Shown in pieces: positions 18,161-26,731 of a stretch of DNA of 64,000 nucleotides; position 1 is the first letter of the stretch, and each line of letters starts with the position of its first letter. The notes under the pieces were generated by a model. It saw only the letters and a program-made list of their open reading frames with translations. It was not told the DNA's origin and ran no database searches. Origin of the DNA: Rufibacter sp. DG15C (lineage in GTDB: Bacteria; Bacteroidota; Bacteroidia; Cytophagales; Hymenobacteraceae); the NCBI RefSeq assembly GCF_001577755.1, contig NZ_CP010776.1, forward strand, positions 2,914,001 to 2,978,000. The letters are read 5' to 3'. The position numbers and the translations under genes are program-made.

Positions 18161-18262
18161 ACACAAGACGTAAGATTTAAGACACAAGACAGCATGGTAA
18201 AACCAGAAGACTCCGAATTTTTAGAGAAGAGAAATCTTGCGTCTTATGTCTTGTGTCTTGAA
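18161..18262. repeat. Inverted pair of GTCTTRY motifs between pstC and pstA
   Basis: The left half (18161-18190) contains ACACAAGACGTAAGATTTAA then GACACAAGAC. The right half (18229-18262) contains AAATCTTGCGTCTTATGTCT then TGTGTCTTG, close to its reverse complement. Together with the stretch near 9612 this makes three related copies in the window. The 133-bp gap otherwise holds no gene. Confidence 0.6.
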
Positions 18263-18285
18263 TCCAACAATAAAGCTGATTAGTC

Positions 18286-19170
18286 ATGGGATTTCAAGAC
18301 GGAACCAAGAAGGGAGAGGGCAAACGTCTAAAACAGACGTTGGCCTTTGGCGTGTTCAAGGTGCTGAGCTTTCTGGTGGTGGCCATTCTGGTCGTTATCC
18401 TGGGCTTCATCATCTTCAACGGCATCTCGGCCATCAGTTGGGAGTTTTTAACCGATATGCCGCGCGAAGGCATGACGCAGGGTGGTATCTTCCCGGCTAT
18501 TGTAGGTACGCTGTGCCTGGTGTTAGGCAGCATGCTGTTCGCATTTCCGGTGGGTATTATGTCTGGTATTTACATCAACGAATACGCTAAAGATGGTTGG
18601 CTGAAGCGCTTTATCAAGCTCATGACCAACAACCTGGCGGGCGTTCCGTCCATCGTGTTCGGTCTGTTTGGGATGGCCTTGTTTGTGAACAAATTGGGCT
18701 TTGGCGATTCGCTATTGGCGGGTTCTTTGACCTTGGGACTGCTGGCCTTGCCGGTGGTCATCAGAACTACGGAGGAAGCCCTGAAAGCGATTGATGATTC
18801 GTTCAGGATTGGCAGTCTGGCGCTGGGTGCCTCCAAGTGGCAAACCACCAGCAAAGTGGTGTTGCCCATTGCGTTCCCCAACATCATCACCGGTTTAATC
18901 CTGTCCATAGGCCGGGTTTCTGGCGAGACGGCGCCCATTCTCTTCACGGTGGCTGCGTACTTCCTGCCCAAGTTACCTACCAGCATTTTTGACCAGGTCA
19001 TGGCCTTGCCGTACCATTTGTACGTGATCTCTACCAGCGGCACAGACATTGAGGCTTCGCGCTCCATGGCCTATGGGACCGCCTTCGTCTTGGTGGTGAT
19101 TGTCTTACTGGTGAACCTGCTGGCCAACTGGCTGCGCAAATACTACGGTAAGAAAGTGAAAATGAACTAA
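18286..19170 (+). CDS. pstA: Phosphate ABC transporter permease PstA
   Basis: The 294-residue permease has six hydrophobic segments and the coupling motif SLALGASKWQTTSKVVLP. The opening cytoplasmic stretch is basic (GTKKGEGKRLKQ). It pairs with PstC to form the membrane channel of the Pst importer. The length is normal, unlike PstC. The distance to pstC is larger than elsewhere in the locus because of the inverted GTCTTRY pair, and pstB follows after a palindrome. Confidence 0.93.
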   Translation: MGFQDGTKKGEGKRLKQTLAFGVFKVLSFLVVAILVVILGFIIFNGISAISWEFLTDMPREGMTQGGIFPAIVGTLCLVLGSMLFAFPVGIMSGIYINEYAKDGWLKRFIKLMTNNLAGVPSIVFGLFGMALFVNKLGFGDSLLAGSLTLGLLALPVVIRTTEEALKAIDDSFRIGSLALGASKWQTTSKVVLPIAFPNIITGLILSIGRVSGETAPILFTVAAYFLPKLPTSIFDQVMALPYHLYVISTSGTDIEASRSMAYGTAFVLVVIVLLVNLLANWLRKYYGKKVKMN

Positions 19171-19174
19171 GCTC

Positions 19175-19212
19175 CGTTTTTAGCCTATTTCCCAGAAATC
19201 AGCCCGAAAACG
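19175..19212. repeat. Dispersed palindrome, copy 8 (inside the pst locus)
   Basis: CGTTTTTAGCCTATTTCCCA is followed by GAAATCAGCCCGAAAACG. It starts 4 bp after the pstA stop and ends 30 bp before the pstB ATG, between genes expected to be co-transcribed. Confidence 0.85.
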
Positions 19213-19242
19213 AACAATTGAACTGCCTCTTTCACAAAAGAT

Positions 19243-19995
19243 ATGAATAGCATAGAAACCAAAGACGTTCACCTGCACTACGGCGATTTTCATGCCCTCA
19301 AAGGCATTACCATGGCCATGAAGAAGAACCAGGTGACGGCTTTTATTGGACCCTCTGGTTGCGGAAAGTCTACGTACCTGCGGTGCTTTAACCGCATGAA
19401 CGACCTCATAGACAACGTCAAAATTACCGGCGAAATCCTGATTGACGAGGTGGACATTTACGCGAAGAACATCCGGGTGGACGACTTGCGCAAGCACGTG
19501 GGCATGGTCTTCCAGAAACCCAACCCATTCCCTAAATCCATCTTTGAGAATGTGGCCTACGGACTTCGGGTGGACGGCATCAAGGACAAAGCCTTCATTG
19601 AGGAGCGCGTGGAAAAGTCTCTGAAGCAAGCCGCCCTTTGGGAAGAGGTCAAAGACAAACTCAAGAAGTCGGCCTTTGAATTATCTGGGGGACAGCAGCA
19701 ACGGTTGTGCATTGCCCGCACGCTGGCCATTGAACCGTCAGTGGTGTTGATGGATGAGCCGGCCTCGGCGCTGGATCCTATCTCCACGGCCAAGATTGAG
19801 GAGCTGATCTATGAACTCAAGAAGGATTACACCATTGTGATTGTAACCCACAACATGCAACAGGCGGGCCGCGTGAGTGACAGCACGGCTTTCTTCTACC
19901 TGGGCGAACTGATTGAATACGGCAAGACCAAGACCATTTTCACCAGCCCCAAAGACGAGCGTACCCAGAACTACATCACCGGCCGTTTTGGTTGA
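19243..19995 (+). CDS. pstB: Phosphate ABC transporter ATP-binding protein PstB
   Basis: The 250-residue ATPase has Walker [10 protein letters not shown] (36-44), the family segment FNRMNDL, the Q-loop region [10 protein letters not shown], signature LSGGQQQR and Walker [14 protein letters not shown]. It powers phosphate import through PstCA. The family usually reads DEPTSALDP; Ala replaces Thr here. The length and start are typical. Confidence 0.95.
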   Translation: MNSIETKDVHLHYGDFHALKGITMAMKKNQVTAFIGPSGCGKSTYLRCFNRMNDLIDNVKITGEILIDEVDIYAKNIRVDDLRKHVGMVFQKPNPFPKSIFENVAYGLRVDGIKDKAFIEERVEKSLKQAALWEEVKDKLKKSAFELSGGQQQRLCIARTLAIEPSVVLMDEPASALDPISTAKIEELIYELKKDYTIVIVTHNMQQAGRVSDSTAFFYLGELIEYGKTKTIFTSPKDERTQNYITGRFG

Positions 19996-20079
19996 TGATT
20001 TGGTCTTGCAAAGCAGAACAAGTTTCCTTGATAAAGAAAGATTTCCTACCTTCAAATCTAGCTACACGTGTCTCCAGGA

Positions 20080-20802
20080 ATGAATCAATTAGACAAAGAG
20101 TTACAGCTCATCAAAGCCAAGGTGAACGCTATGTGGGAGTTGGTAACAGAACAGGTATCTTCTGCCCGACAAGCGCTGGTGACCGCTGACCATGACCTGG
20201 CGCGTAAAGTAGTGAAGCGGGACAAGAAGGTGAACAACTTTGACTCCAAGATTGACCGCATGTGCGAGGACTTCTTCGCCCTCTACAACCCGGTGGCGGT
20301 AGACTTGCGATGGGTCTTGGCCACCTTGAAGATTAACGCCAACTTGGAACGCATTGGAGACGCCGCCGAGGGCATTGCTCAGCAGGTGCGCGAAGTGGAA
20401 GGCACCTTCTCACCAGAGCTCCTGGAGGCCACCCGCCTACTAGAAATGTACGATGCCGCGCAGTCCATGCTGCAGGACGCCTTTAAGGCCTATGATGACC
20501 AGGACACCGACCTGGCCCGTGACCTCATCAAGCGCGACAAACTGCTAAATACCATCAACGGAAAGAAGGATAAGGTGCTGGTAAGGTACATCCAGCAATA
20601 CCCAGACCAGATTGACCACAGCCTAAAAATGTCCAGTGTTCTCCAGAAACTGGAGCGCATGGGCGACCAAGTCACTAATATAGCCGAAGAGGTCATCTTT
20701 TACGTGGACGCCAAGATGATCAAGCACAAAAGCATGAAGAAGAAAACCAAGGTGAAAAAGAACAAACCAGACTCAGAAGATAAATCCTCTCCTGAGGCAT
20801 AA
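20080..20802 (+). CDS. phoU: Phosphate signalling protein PhoU
   Basis: The 240-residue, all-helical protein has two PhoU repeats, with metal-binding-type motifs near DSKIDRMCEDFF and NANLERIGDAAEGIA, and near LQKLERMGDQVTNIAEE. PhoU links Pst transport to the phosphate sensor kinase and represses the regulon when phosphate is plentiful. The ATG at 20080 gives MNQLDKELQLIKAKV, the usual PhoU opening; a GTG at 20068 is possible. A Lys-rich tail ends the protein. No phoR/phoB pair is in the window. Confidence 0.92.
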   Translation: MNQLDKELQLIKAKVNAMWELVTEQVSSARQALVTADHDLARKVVKRDKKVNNFDSKIDRMCEDFFALYNPVAVDLRWVLATLKINANLERIGDAAEGIAQQVREVEGTFSPELLEATRLLEMYDAAQSMLQDAFKAYDDQDTDLARDLIKRDKLLNTINGKKDKVLVRYIQQYPDQIDHSLKMSSVLQKLERMGDQVTNIAEEVIFYVDAKMIKHKSMKKKTKVKKNKPDSEDKSSPEA

Positions 20803-20845
20803 AACAGAAAGGCCGATGCTACATAAGCATCGGCCTTTCTGTTTT
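20801..20845 (+). terminator. Rho-independent terminator after phoU
   Basis: AAAACAGAAAGGCCGATGCT pairs with AGCATCGGCCTTTCTGTTTT, ending in a T-rich tail. It overlaps the phoU stop codon. Confidence 0.9.
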
Positions 20846-20855
20846 ACTGGTTGGC

Positions 20856-20893
20856 CGTTTTCGGCCAGTTTTCTGGAATTCAGGCCAAAAACG
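20856..20893. repeat. Dispersed palindrome, copy 9 (convergent gap)
   Basis: CGTTTTCGGCCAGTTTTCTG is followed by GAATTCAGGCCAAAAACG. It lies between the phoU terminator and the amidase stop. The centre is CTGG. Confidence 0.85.
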
Positions 20894-20899
20894 AAAGGC

Positions 20900-22534
20900 T
20901 TAGGCTGGGTTGGTGGAGTGCAGGAACGTGGGTTTCTGACGCGCCTTGGTGGCCTGCTCAAACGCGTAGGCCAAGGCAATCAACGGACCCTCAGTGTAGG
21001 GCTTCCCGAAGAAGGAAAACCCGATGGGCAGATGATGCACCAGTCCCATGGGCACCGTGATGTGCGGGTAGCCCGAGATGGCCGCCGGTGTGGACAAACC
21101 ATACCCCGAGAAGGCATCACCGTTCACTACGTCAATGCACCAGGACGGACCATAGGTAGGGCCCGAGATGGCGTCCAGCGTGTTGTCATCCATGATTTTG
21201 TTGATGAGTGCGCGCGAGGTTTTCAGGTTCTTGTCGTGCACCTTCACGTACTCCTTGCTTTTCAAGTCGCCTAGCTTTTCTGACTCTTCCAGAATCTCCT
21301 GCTTAAAGTAGGGCATGGCCTTGGCGGCATTCTGCTTGTTGAACTCAATGACGTCTTTCAATGACTTGACCTTGGCATTGGCTGTGGCCAGGTACTTGTT
21401 CACGCCGTCCTTGAACTCGTATTGGAGGACCTTGAATTCGTCGCCGCCCAGTTCTCCAATTTTGGCCGCAATTTCCACTTCCACCACCGTGGCGCCTTTG
21501 CTTTTGAGCACCTCAATGGCCTTCTTGTAAAGCTCGTCAATGCCTTCGTGTCCCTTCAGGAAGGATTTCTCAATGCCTATCCGTTTGCCTTGCAGGCTGT
21601 TGGCGTCCAGGAATTTGGTGTAGTCAGAAAGGGCTTTGCCGGCACCTTCTTGCGTGACAGGGTCATTGGAGTCTTGTCCGGTCAAAGCGCCCAGCAGAAT
21701 AGCCGCGTCCGCCACGGTTCTGGCAATGGGGCCGGCGGTGTCCTGGCTGGCAGAGATGGGGATGATGCCCGCGCGGCTCACCAGGCCCACGGTTGGCTTG
21801 ATGCCCACGGCGCCGTTCACGGAGGCCGGGCACACCACGGAGCCATCGGTCTCGGTGCCCACGGCCACGGCGCACAGGTTGGCCGCCACGGCCGTCCCTG
21901 AGCCTGAACTGGAGCCGCATGGAGAACGGTCCAACACATACGGGTTCTTGGTCTGTCCGCCGCGGCTGCTCCAGCCGCTGGTAGACCGCGTAGACCTGAA
22001 GTTGGCCCACTCGCTCAGGTTGGTTTTGCCCAGGATGACGGCGCCCGCCTCACGGAGTTTGGCGGCCACAAAGGCGTCTTTTCTGGCTTTGTTCTCCGCC
22101 AATGCCAAGGCCCCCGCGCTCGTGGACATCTTGTCACGGGTGTCAATGTTGTCTTTGATGAGCACCGGAATGCCGTGCAGCGGGCCGCGTACTTTGCCGT
22201 TTTTGCGCTCCTGGTCCATGGCCTCGGCAATCTGCAGCGCGTCTGGATTTATTTCGATGACAGAATTGAGTTTTGGGCCGTTTTTGTCGATGGCCTCAAT
22301 GCGGTCCAGGTACAGTTGGGTGATTCTCTTGGAGGTCAGGTCGCCGCTTTTCATTCGGTCCTGCAGCTGCTGGACGGTGGCCTCGCTCAACTCAAACTCA
22401 TCTGAGGGGGAGTTGCCGTCTTTGTCTGTAGTAGCGGTGGTTTTGTCTTTGGTTTGGGTGCAGGCGCCTACGCCCAGCATAGAGAAGGTGATGCCCGCCA
22501 GAGAGCCGGCTTTCAGGAAGTTTCTGCGTTTCAT
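20900..22534 (-). CDS. Amidase-signature hydrolase, exported lipoprotein
   Basis: The 544-residue enzyme shows the amidase-signature triad: K127 in VLIKDNID, the cis-Ser near S208 in PCGSSSGSG and nucleophile S232 in GTETDGSVVCPAS. The N-terminus KRRNFLKAG is a twin-arginine-type motif followed by a lipobox GVGAC (Cys25), so it may be exported folded and lipidated. The ATG at 22534 is chosen; the frame extends to a TTG at 22723 only by translating palindrome copy 10. Related enzymes hydrolyse amides of diverse substrates; the substrate here is unknown. Confidence 0.9.
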   Translation of the reverse strand: MKRRNFLKAGSLAGITFSMLGVGACTQTKDKTTATTDKDGNSPSDEFELSEATVQQLQDRMKSGDLTSKRITQLYLDRIEAIDKNGPKLNSVIEINPDALQIAEAMDQERKNGKVRGPLHGIPVLIKDNIDTRDKMSTSAGALALAENKARKDAFVAAKLREAGAVILGKTNLSEWANFRSTRSTSGWSSRGGQTKNPYVLDRSPCGSSSGSGTAVAANLCAVAVGTETDGSVVCPASVNGAVGIKPTVGLVSRAGIIPISASQDTAGPIARTVADAAILLGALTGQDSNDPVTQEGAGKALSDYTKFLDANSLQGKRIGIEKSFLKGHEGIDELYKKAIEVLKSKGATVVEVEIAAKIGELGGDEFKVLQYEFKDGVNKYLATANAKVKSLKDVIEFNKQNAAKAMPYFKQEILEESEKLGDLKSKEYVKVHDKNLKTSRALINKIMDDNTLDAISGPTYGPSWCIDVVNGDAFSGYGLSTPAAISGYPHITVPMGLVHHLPIGFSFFGKPYTEGPLIALAYAFEQATKARQKPTFLHSTNPA

Positions 22535-22663
22535 GTTGGTTGGTTTGGTCTTGAAAGATACTCCGCGGAAGCTGAAATCAAAACAGCCTTTTCTGATTTT
22601 ATTGCGGAGTTGAGAAGGCGGGCTTTTCCATTCAATAGGAAGGGCGCCCGTTAAGTCAACCAG

Positions 22664-22700
22664 CGTTTTTGACCTGTTTTCTGGAAATGAGGCCAAAAAC
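22664..22700. repeat. Dispersed palindrome, copy 10 (divergent gap)
   Basis: CGTTTTTGACCTGTTTTCTG is followed by GAAATGAGGCCAAAAAC. It lies in the divergent gap between the amidase and P1 peptidase genes and encodes FPENRSKT on the minus strand. Confidence 0.85.
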
Positions 22701-22801
22701 AAGGTGGGATGCGGCATGGTCAATTCTCATCCTTCTAGGTAGGTTTTAGTAGAAATCTACCGGCTAAGGTTTACATTTACTCCTAGCCAAACCACCTGTT
22801 C

Positions 22802-23932
22802 ATGAAACATCTTTTAACTCTTGTATTGCTGCTTTGTCTTCTGCCTTGGGCGCAGGCCCAGCAGCGCAAGCGCGCCAGAGAATACGGCGTGAAGATTGGG
22901 GTATTGCCCACCGGTCAGCTCAACGCCATTACTGATGTGCCAGGCGTGAAAGTGGGGCATGTGACCTTTGTACAAGGCGCTCAGGTACGGACTGGCGTGA
23001 CGGCTATTCTTCCGCATGGCGGCAACCTGTTCCAGGAGAAAGTGCCCTCGGCGGTGTTTGTGGGCAACGGCTTTGGCAAGCTGGCAGGCGTGACGCAGAT
23101 ACGGGAACTAGGCAACTTAGAATCGCCAATTATTCTAACAAATACCCTGGGCGTGGGCACGGCGATGAATGCGGTAGTAGACTACACGTTACAACAGCCG
23201 GGCAATGAAACGGTGCAGTCGGTGAATGCAGTGGTAGGGGAAACGAATGACGGGTATCTGAATGACATACGCGGACGGCATGTGACGCAGGCGCAGGTGC
23301 TGGAGGCCATTCAACAAGCCAAGGGAGGGCCGGTGGCAGAAGGCAACGTGGGCGCGGGGACGGGGACGGTGTGCTTCGGGTTTAAGGGCGGCATTGGCAC
23401 CTCCAGCCGACAACTGCCACAAGCCCTAGGCGGCTATACGGTGGGCGTGCTGGTGCAGAGTAACTTTGGCGGCGTGTTGCAGATAGACGGCGTGCCGGTA
23501 GGAGAGGAACTCAAGCAGTTTTCTTTCAGTAAGCAGATTCTGGAGAAGGCAGATGGTTCCTGCATGATGGTGGTGGCCACCAACGCGCCCGTGGACGCCC
23601 GCAACCTGGAGCGCATGGCGCAGCGGGCCATGCTGGGTCTGGCCAAAACCGGCGGCATTGCCTCCAACGGAAGCGGGGATTACGTCATTGCTTTTTCCAC
23701 CCACGCTGGGGTGCGGGTGCCGTTCACCTCCAAAGAGGCTACCCAAACCGTCACGTATCTTCGGAATGACGACATGAGTGCCTTGTTCCTGGCTACCATT
23801 GAAGCCACTGAGGAAGCCATCATCAATTCGCTGTTCAAAGCTGAAACCATGCAAGGCAAAGACCAACATACCATCCAAGCCCTGCCCTTAGACAAAACCT
23901 TAGACCTACTCAAGAAATACCATGCCCGATAA
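22802..23932 (+). CDS. P1 family peptidase (DmpA/L-aminopeptidase D-esterase), secreted
   Basis: The 376-residue protein has a Sec signal peptide ending AQAQ near residue 20, then the P1 blocks NAITDVPGVKVGH, GGNLFQEKVPSAVFVGNGFG and NTLGVGTAMNAVVDY. VCFGFKGGIGTSSR holds the Gly/Thr-Ser autocleavage region where the N-terminal nucleophile Ser of the second chain is generated. The family cleaves N-terminal residues of peptides or esters. It overlaps the downstream aminotransferase by 11 bp, indicating co-translation. Confidence 0.9.
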   Translation: MKHLLTLVLLLCLLPWAQAQQRKRAREYGVKIGVLPTGQLNAITDVPGVKVGHVTFVQGAQVRTGVTAILPHGGNLFQEKVPSAVFVGNGFGKLAGVTQIRELGNLESPIILTNTLGVGTAMNAVVDYTLQQPGNETVQSVNAVVGETNDGYLNDIRGRHVTQAQVLEAIQQAKGGPVAEGNVGAGTGTVCFGFKGGIGTSSRQLPQALGGYTVGVLVQSNFGGVLQIDGVPVGEELKQFSFSKQILEKADGSCMMVVATNAPVDARNLERMAQRAMLGLAKTGGIASNGSGDYVIAFSTHAGVRVPFTSKEATQTVTYLRNDDMSALFLATIEATEEAIINSLFKAETMQGKDQHTIQALPLDKTLDLLKKYHAR

Positions 23933-24770
23933 CCCAACTTTGTACGCCTATGTGCGCGGCGAGATTCTGCCGTATGAGCAAGCGTTTTTGCATGTGAGTG
24001 ACCTGTCCATTCAGCGGGGCTACGGCGTGTTTGATTTTTTGAAAGTAGAGCAGGGGCAACCGCTTTTCATGGAAGATTACCTGGACCGGTTCTTCCAGTC
24101 CGCCCAATTGATGGAGCTGGAGATTCCCCTGGAGCGGGCGGCGTTGCAAGAGGTAATCTTCACCTTGATTGATAAGAACAACCTGCCGCTCTCGGGTATC
24201 AAGATGATTCTGACGGGGGGCTATTCCCCGGACGGCTATCAACCGGTGTCTCCCAACCTGCTCATCCTTCAGCAGCCTGTGACCATGCCTACCCAAGAGC
24301 AGATTCAGACAGGTTTTTCTATAATCACCCATGACTATGTGCGGGACATTCCGGCGGCCAAGACCATCAATTACTCCGTGGGCATCAAGCTGTTGAGTCA
24401 GGTGAAAGCCCAAGGCGCGGATGATGTGCTGTACCACAACGGCGAGGTTGTATCCGAATTCCCTAGGGCGAATTTTTTCATCGTTCGGCAGGACAATACC
24501 GTAGTGACAGCCGCGCAGGATGTCTTGAAAGGCATTACCCGGAAGAACGTGCTAGAGATTGCCGGCCGGCTGTTCAAAGCCGAGGAAGGCATTGTCACCT
24601 TGCAGGACATTGGCCAGGCCAAGGAGGCGTTTCTCACCAGCACTACCAAGCGGGTCATGCCTGTGGTGAAGATAGACGGCCGCATCATTGGCGACGGTAC
24701 GCCCGGCCCGGTTACGCTTGCGCTTCTGGAAGAACTTCTGAAGCTGGAGAACCCAGATGCATCGCAGTAG
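23922..24770 (+). CDS. Class IV aminotransferase (BCAT/D-amino acid type)
   Basis: The 282-residue PLP enzyme has the fold-type IV order: ISDxSIQRGYGVFD-like segment (HVSDLSIQRGYGVFD), catalytic K147 in AAKTINY, and the conserved glutamate in VSEFPRANFF where PLP nitrogen is bound. The length suits D-amino-acid transaminases, BCATs or aminodeoxychorismate lyases, and the subgroup cannot be resolved by eye. Overlap with the P1 peptidase gene suggests a role in amino-acid salvage after peptide hydrolysis, an inference. Its 3' end overlaps the anti-sigma gene on the other strand by 59 bp. Confidence 0.88.
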   Translation: MPDNPTLYAYVRGEILPYEQAFLHVSDLSIQRGYGVFDFLKVEQGQPLFMEDYLDRFFQSAQLMELEIPLERAALQEVIFTLIDKNNLPLSGIKMILTGGYSPDGYQPVSPNLLILQQPVTMPTQEQIQTGFSIITHDYVRDIPAAKTINYSVGIKLLSQVKAQGADDVLYHNGEVVSEFPRANFFIVRQDNTVVTAAQDVLKGITRKNVLEIAGRLFKAEEGIVTLQDIGQAKEAFLTSTTKRVMPVVKIDGRIIGDGTPGPVTLALLEELLKLENPDASQ

Positions 24771-25161
24771 TTGATGGTTTTGGCGGTGGGTTTTGTTTGC
24801 CAGGCGCGGATGGTGCGAAATAGAAATGGTACACCATCAACACCAGGCAGAAAAACAGGATGAGCAGAATGGCCGCCGTCTGCCAAGCAGACCAGACAAA
24901 GAACCTGGGCTTGCGCTTTTTCTTGGCCAGGTAGTGTTGTACGCGACCGCGCGTCTCCTTCACAGCCTTGTACACTTTGGCTGCCTGCGCCATGTCCATG
25001 CCCTCCACTAGGTCTGAGCACAGCTCACAGGACACCAGGTGGCGCTCCACCTGGTGGTTCTGCTCCGGTGACAGGCGCTCTGACTGGTACCCTCTTAGCA
25101 CCTCCAGTGAAGGATGGCCCTCGGGTCCCCAATCCTGCCCTAAGTGGTGGTTACTGTTCAT
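24712..25161 (-). CDS. Membrane anti-sigma factor with zinc-finger motif
   Basis: The 149-residue protein has an N-terminal HVxxxHLVSCELC pattern (H41, C45, C48), the HxxxCxxC core of ZAS anti-sigma factors, a Lys-rich stretch (KKKRKPR) and one membrane segment near 88-114. About 35 residues lie on the far side. It overlaps the sigma factor gene by 11 bp, so it should bind and hold that sigma factor. The C-terminus overlaps the aminotransferase 3' end in antisense. Confidence 0.82.
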   Translation of the reverse strand: MNSNHHLGQDWGPEGHPSLEVLRGYQSERLSPEQNHQVERHLVSCELCSDLVEGMDMAQAAKVYKAVKETRGRVQHYLAKKKRKPRFFVWSAWQTAAILLILFFCLVLMVYHFYFAPSAPGKQNPPPKPSTTAMHLGSPASEVLPEAQA

Positions 25162-25735
25162 AGTTTTTCTCCAGGTAAATGCGCAGGTTCCGCTTTCCGT
25201 TCTGAATGTGGCTTTTCACTTTGGCCACCTCGTATCCGGTCAAGTCTGCAATCTCTTTGTAGCTTTTCTTTTGCAAATAAAACAACTCCACGCACTGGCG
25301 CTGCTCCTCGTTCAGTTCTCTGAGACCCTGCGCCAAGGCCTGCACATCCAGGTCGGGCTCAGGTTGGTCTGTGAAAGAATGCGCACCAGACTTTTCCAGG
25401 GTGGCGTTGGTTTGGTCATCAAAGGAACTGAATTTTTTCTTTTTGTTTGACCTGAGTAGCATCAAGCAGTGGTTTTTGGCCAAGGTGTGCAGCCAGTTTT
25501 TGAAGACACTTACATCATGCTTTTGCAACGCGGTAAAGAGCGTCTCAAAAATCTGCATAGTGGCGTCTTTGCTTTCCTCCTCGTCCTTCAAATACTTAAG
25601 GCACACCAGATACACCATCTCGGTGTGCCGCTCAAACAACTCACCCACGCACGCCGCGTCACTGGTCTTCCTGAACTGGTGCACCAGCTCCAGGTCAGTA
25701 GGGTCTTTTTGGCGTGAGAAGAGTTTTAAAAACAT
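25151..25735 (-). CDS. ECF-type RNA polymerase sigma factor
   Basis: The 194-residue protein has sigma-70 region 2 (FERHTEMVYLVCLKYLKDEEESKDATMQIF-type segment, about residues 33-65) and region 4 with a helix-turn-helix near the end (LNEEQRQCVELFYLQ, YKEIADLTGYEVAKVKSHI). It should direct RNA polymerase to a small regulon controlled by the overlapping anti-sigma factor. No typical promoter for autoregulation was identified. Confidence 0.9.
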   Translation of the reverse strand: MFLKLFSRQKDPTDLELVHQFRKTSDAACVGELFERHTEMVYLVCLKYLKDEEESKDATMQIFETLFTALQKHDVSVFKNWLHTLAKNHCLMLLRSNKKKKFSSFDDQTNATLEKSGAHSFTDQPEPDLDVQALAQGLRELNEEQRQCVELFYLQKKSYKEIADLTGYEVAKVKSHIQNGKRNLRIYLEKNYEQ

Positions 25736-25863
25736 AGGGCCGGTGGGTCAATGCTTCAAAAAAGGTAACGGATTTCAGTTGAACTCCCGCAATAGCTTTC
25801 TGAAATAAGTATTGCGCTTTAAGGGTAGATGCAGCCATGACTCAAATTCCACACGAAGGGCAA

Positions 25864-25902
25864 AAAAATAAACCAGATACCTTTCGATATCTGGTTTGAT
25901 AA
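25864..25902 (-). terminator. Terminator after the ankyrin gene
   Basis: AAACCAGATA and TATCTGGTTT pair around a 7-bp loop. On the minus strand the hairpin is followed by TTTATTTTTTTG, the tail expected for transcription from the ankyrin locus. Confidence 0.75.
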
Positions 25903-25949
25903 AAATAGTAATAGGGCTATGAATTCGTTGAAAAACAAGTCAATTAATT

Positions 25950-25988
25950 CATTTTTAGCTTGTTTTCGTGGAAATAGGCCAAAAACAG
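25950..25988. repeat. Dispersed palindrome, copy 11
   Basis: CATTTTTAGCTTGTTTTCGT is followed by GGAAATAGGCCAAAAACAG. It is a degenerate copy between the sigma factor and ankyrin loci. Confidence 0.7.
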
Positions 25989-26037
25989 TCCCTGCGTTTA
26001 GACACTAAATAGAACTGGCTCTGCTTAGGTATGAGTA

Positions 26038-26523
26038 TTAGGCGTCTAGGACTTTCAAGGCTTCTTCGTTGCCTATTTTATGGGCCATCTCAGTGGCTGT
26101 CAAGCCACGGCTGTCTCTCAGGTTCTGGTCGGCGCCATGCTTGGCTACAATCTTTACCAATTCATGGCGTCCGAACATGGTCGCGAACATGAGGGCCGTG
26201 CCGCCGCTCCCATTCTGTAGGTTAAGGTCGGCACCGTGTTGAATGAGCAATTCCGCTATTTCGGCGTGGCCTTTGAAGCAGAGACCCATCAAGGCCGTGT
26301 TACCGCTGTTGTCCTGAATGTTCACGTCTGCTCCGGCATCCAGTAAAACTTTGGTGGCTTCTAAATGTCCTTAATAGCTGGCCAGAATCATGGGGGTGAA
26401 GCCACGCCCATCCCGCACGTCTACGTTCACGCCTTCGGCTAGAAGTTCTTTTATTAGCGCCACGTCTCCTTTGCGGGCGGCGTCAAAGAGTAAGTGTTCT
26501 GGGTTAATAGAGCTGAATTCCAT
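26038..26523 (-). pseudogene. Ankyrin-repeat protein gene interrupted by an in-frame stop
   Basis: From the ATG at 26523 the frame reads MEFSSINPEHLLFDAARKGD and continues through one ankyrin unit to ILASY, then a TAA at 26371-26373 (codon 51), then resumes in the same frame with GHLEATKVLLDAGADVN and two to three further repeats to 26038. An intact protein would be about 161 residues with four ankyrin repeats. In normal repeats a residue such as Asn stands where the stop is. The downstream part could still be made from an ATG at 26325 (95 residues). A sequencing error is not excluded. Confidence 0.8.
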
Positions 26524-26665
26524 TGCGTCCATCTATTATGATTATGCTGCAACATACGCAAAACATGAAAGGCTGGACAATCAATACTATTGATAGGCAA
26601 TAGAGGCGGACTATAAGGATTAGAAGTGAATAGATTAGCGGAAGATTAGCTCATAAAAAGAAATC

Positions 26666-26704
26666 CGTTTTTAGCCTGATTTCTAGAAATCAGGCCAAAA
26701 ACGG
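26666..26704. repeat. Dispersed palindrome, copy 12
   Basis: CGTTTTTAGCCTGATTTC and GAAATCAGGCCAAAAACGG pair around a TA centre with one mismatch. It lies 27 bp past the M28 peptidase stop. The inner pair GATTTC/GAAATC differs from most copies. Confidence 0.88.
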
Positions 26705-26731
26705 ATAAGAAATTCATCAAGCTACTACAGG

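Noticed and set aside
21636-22613. A 325-codon plus-strand frame inside the amidase gene
   Set aside because: It lies fully antisense to a strongly supported gene, reads low-complexity Ser/Ala/Leu sequence, and has no domain.
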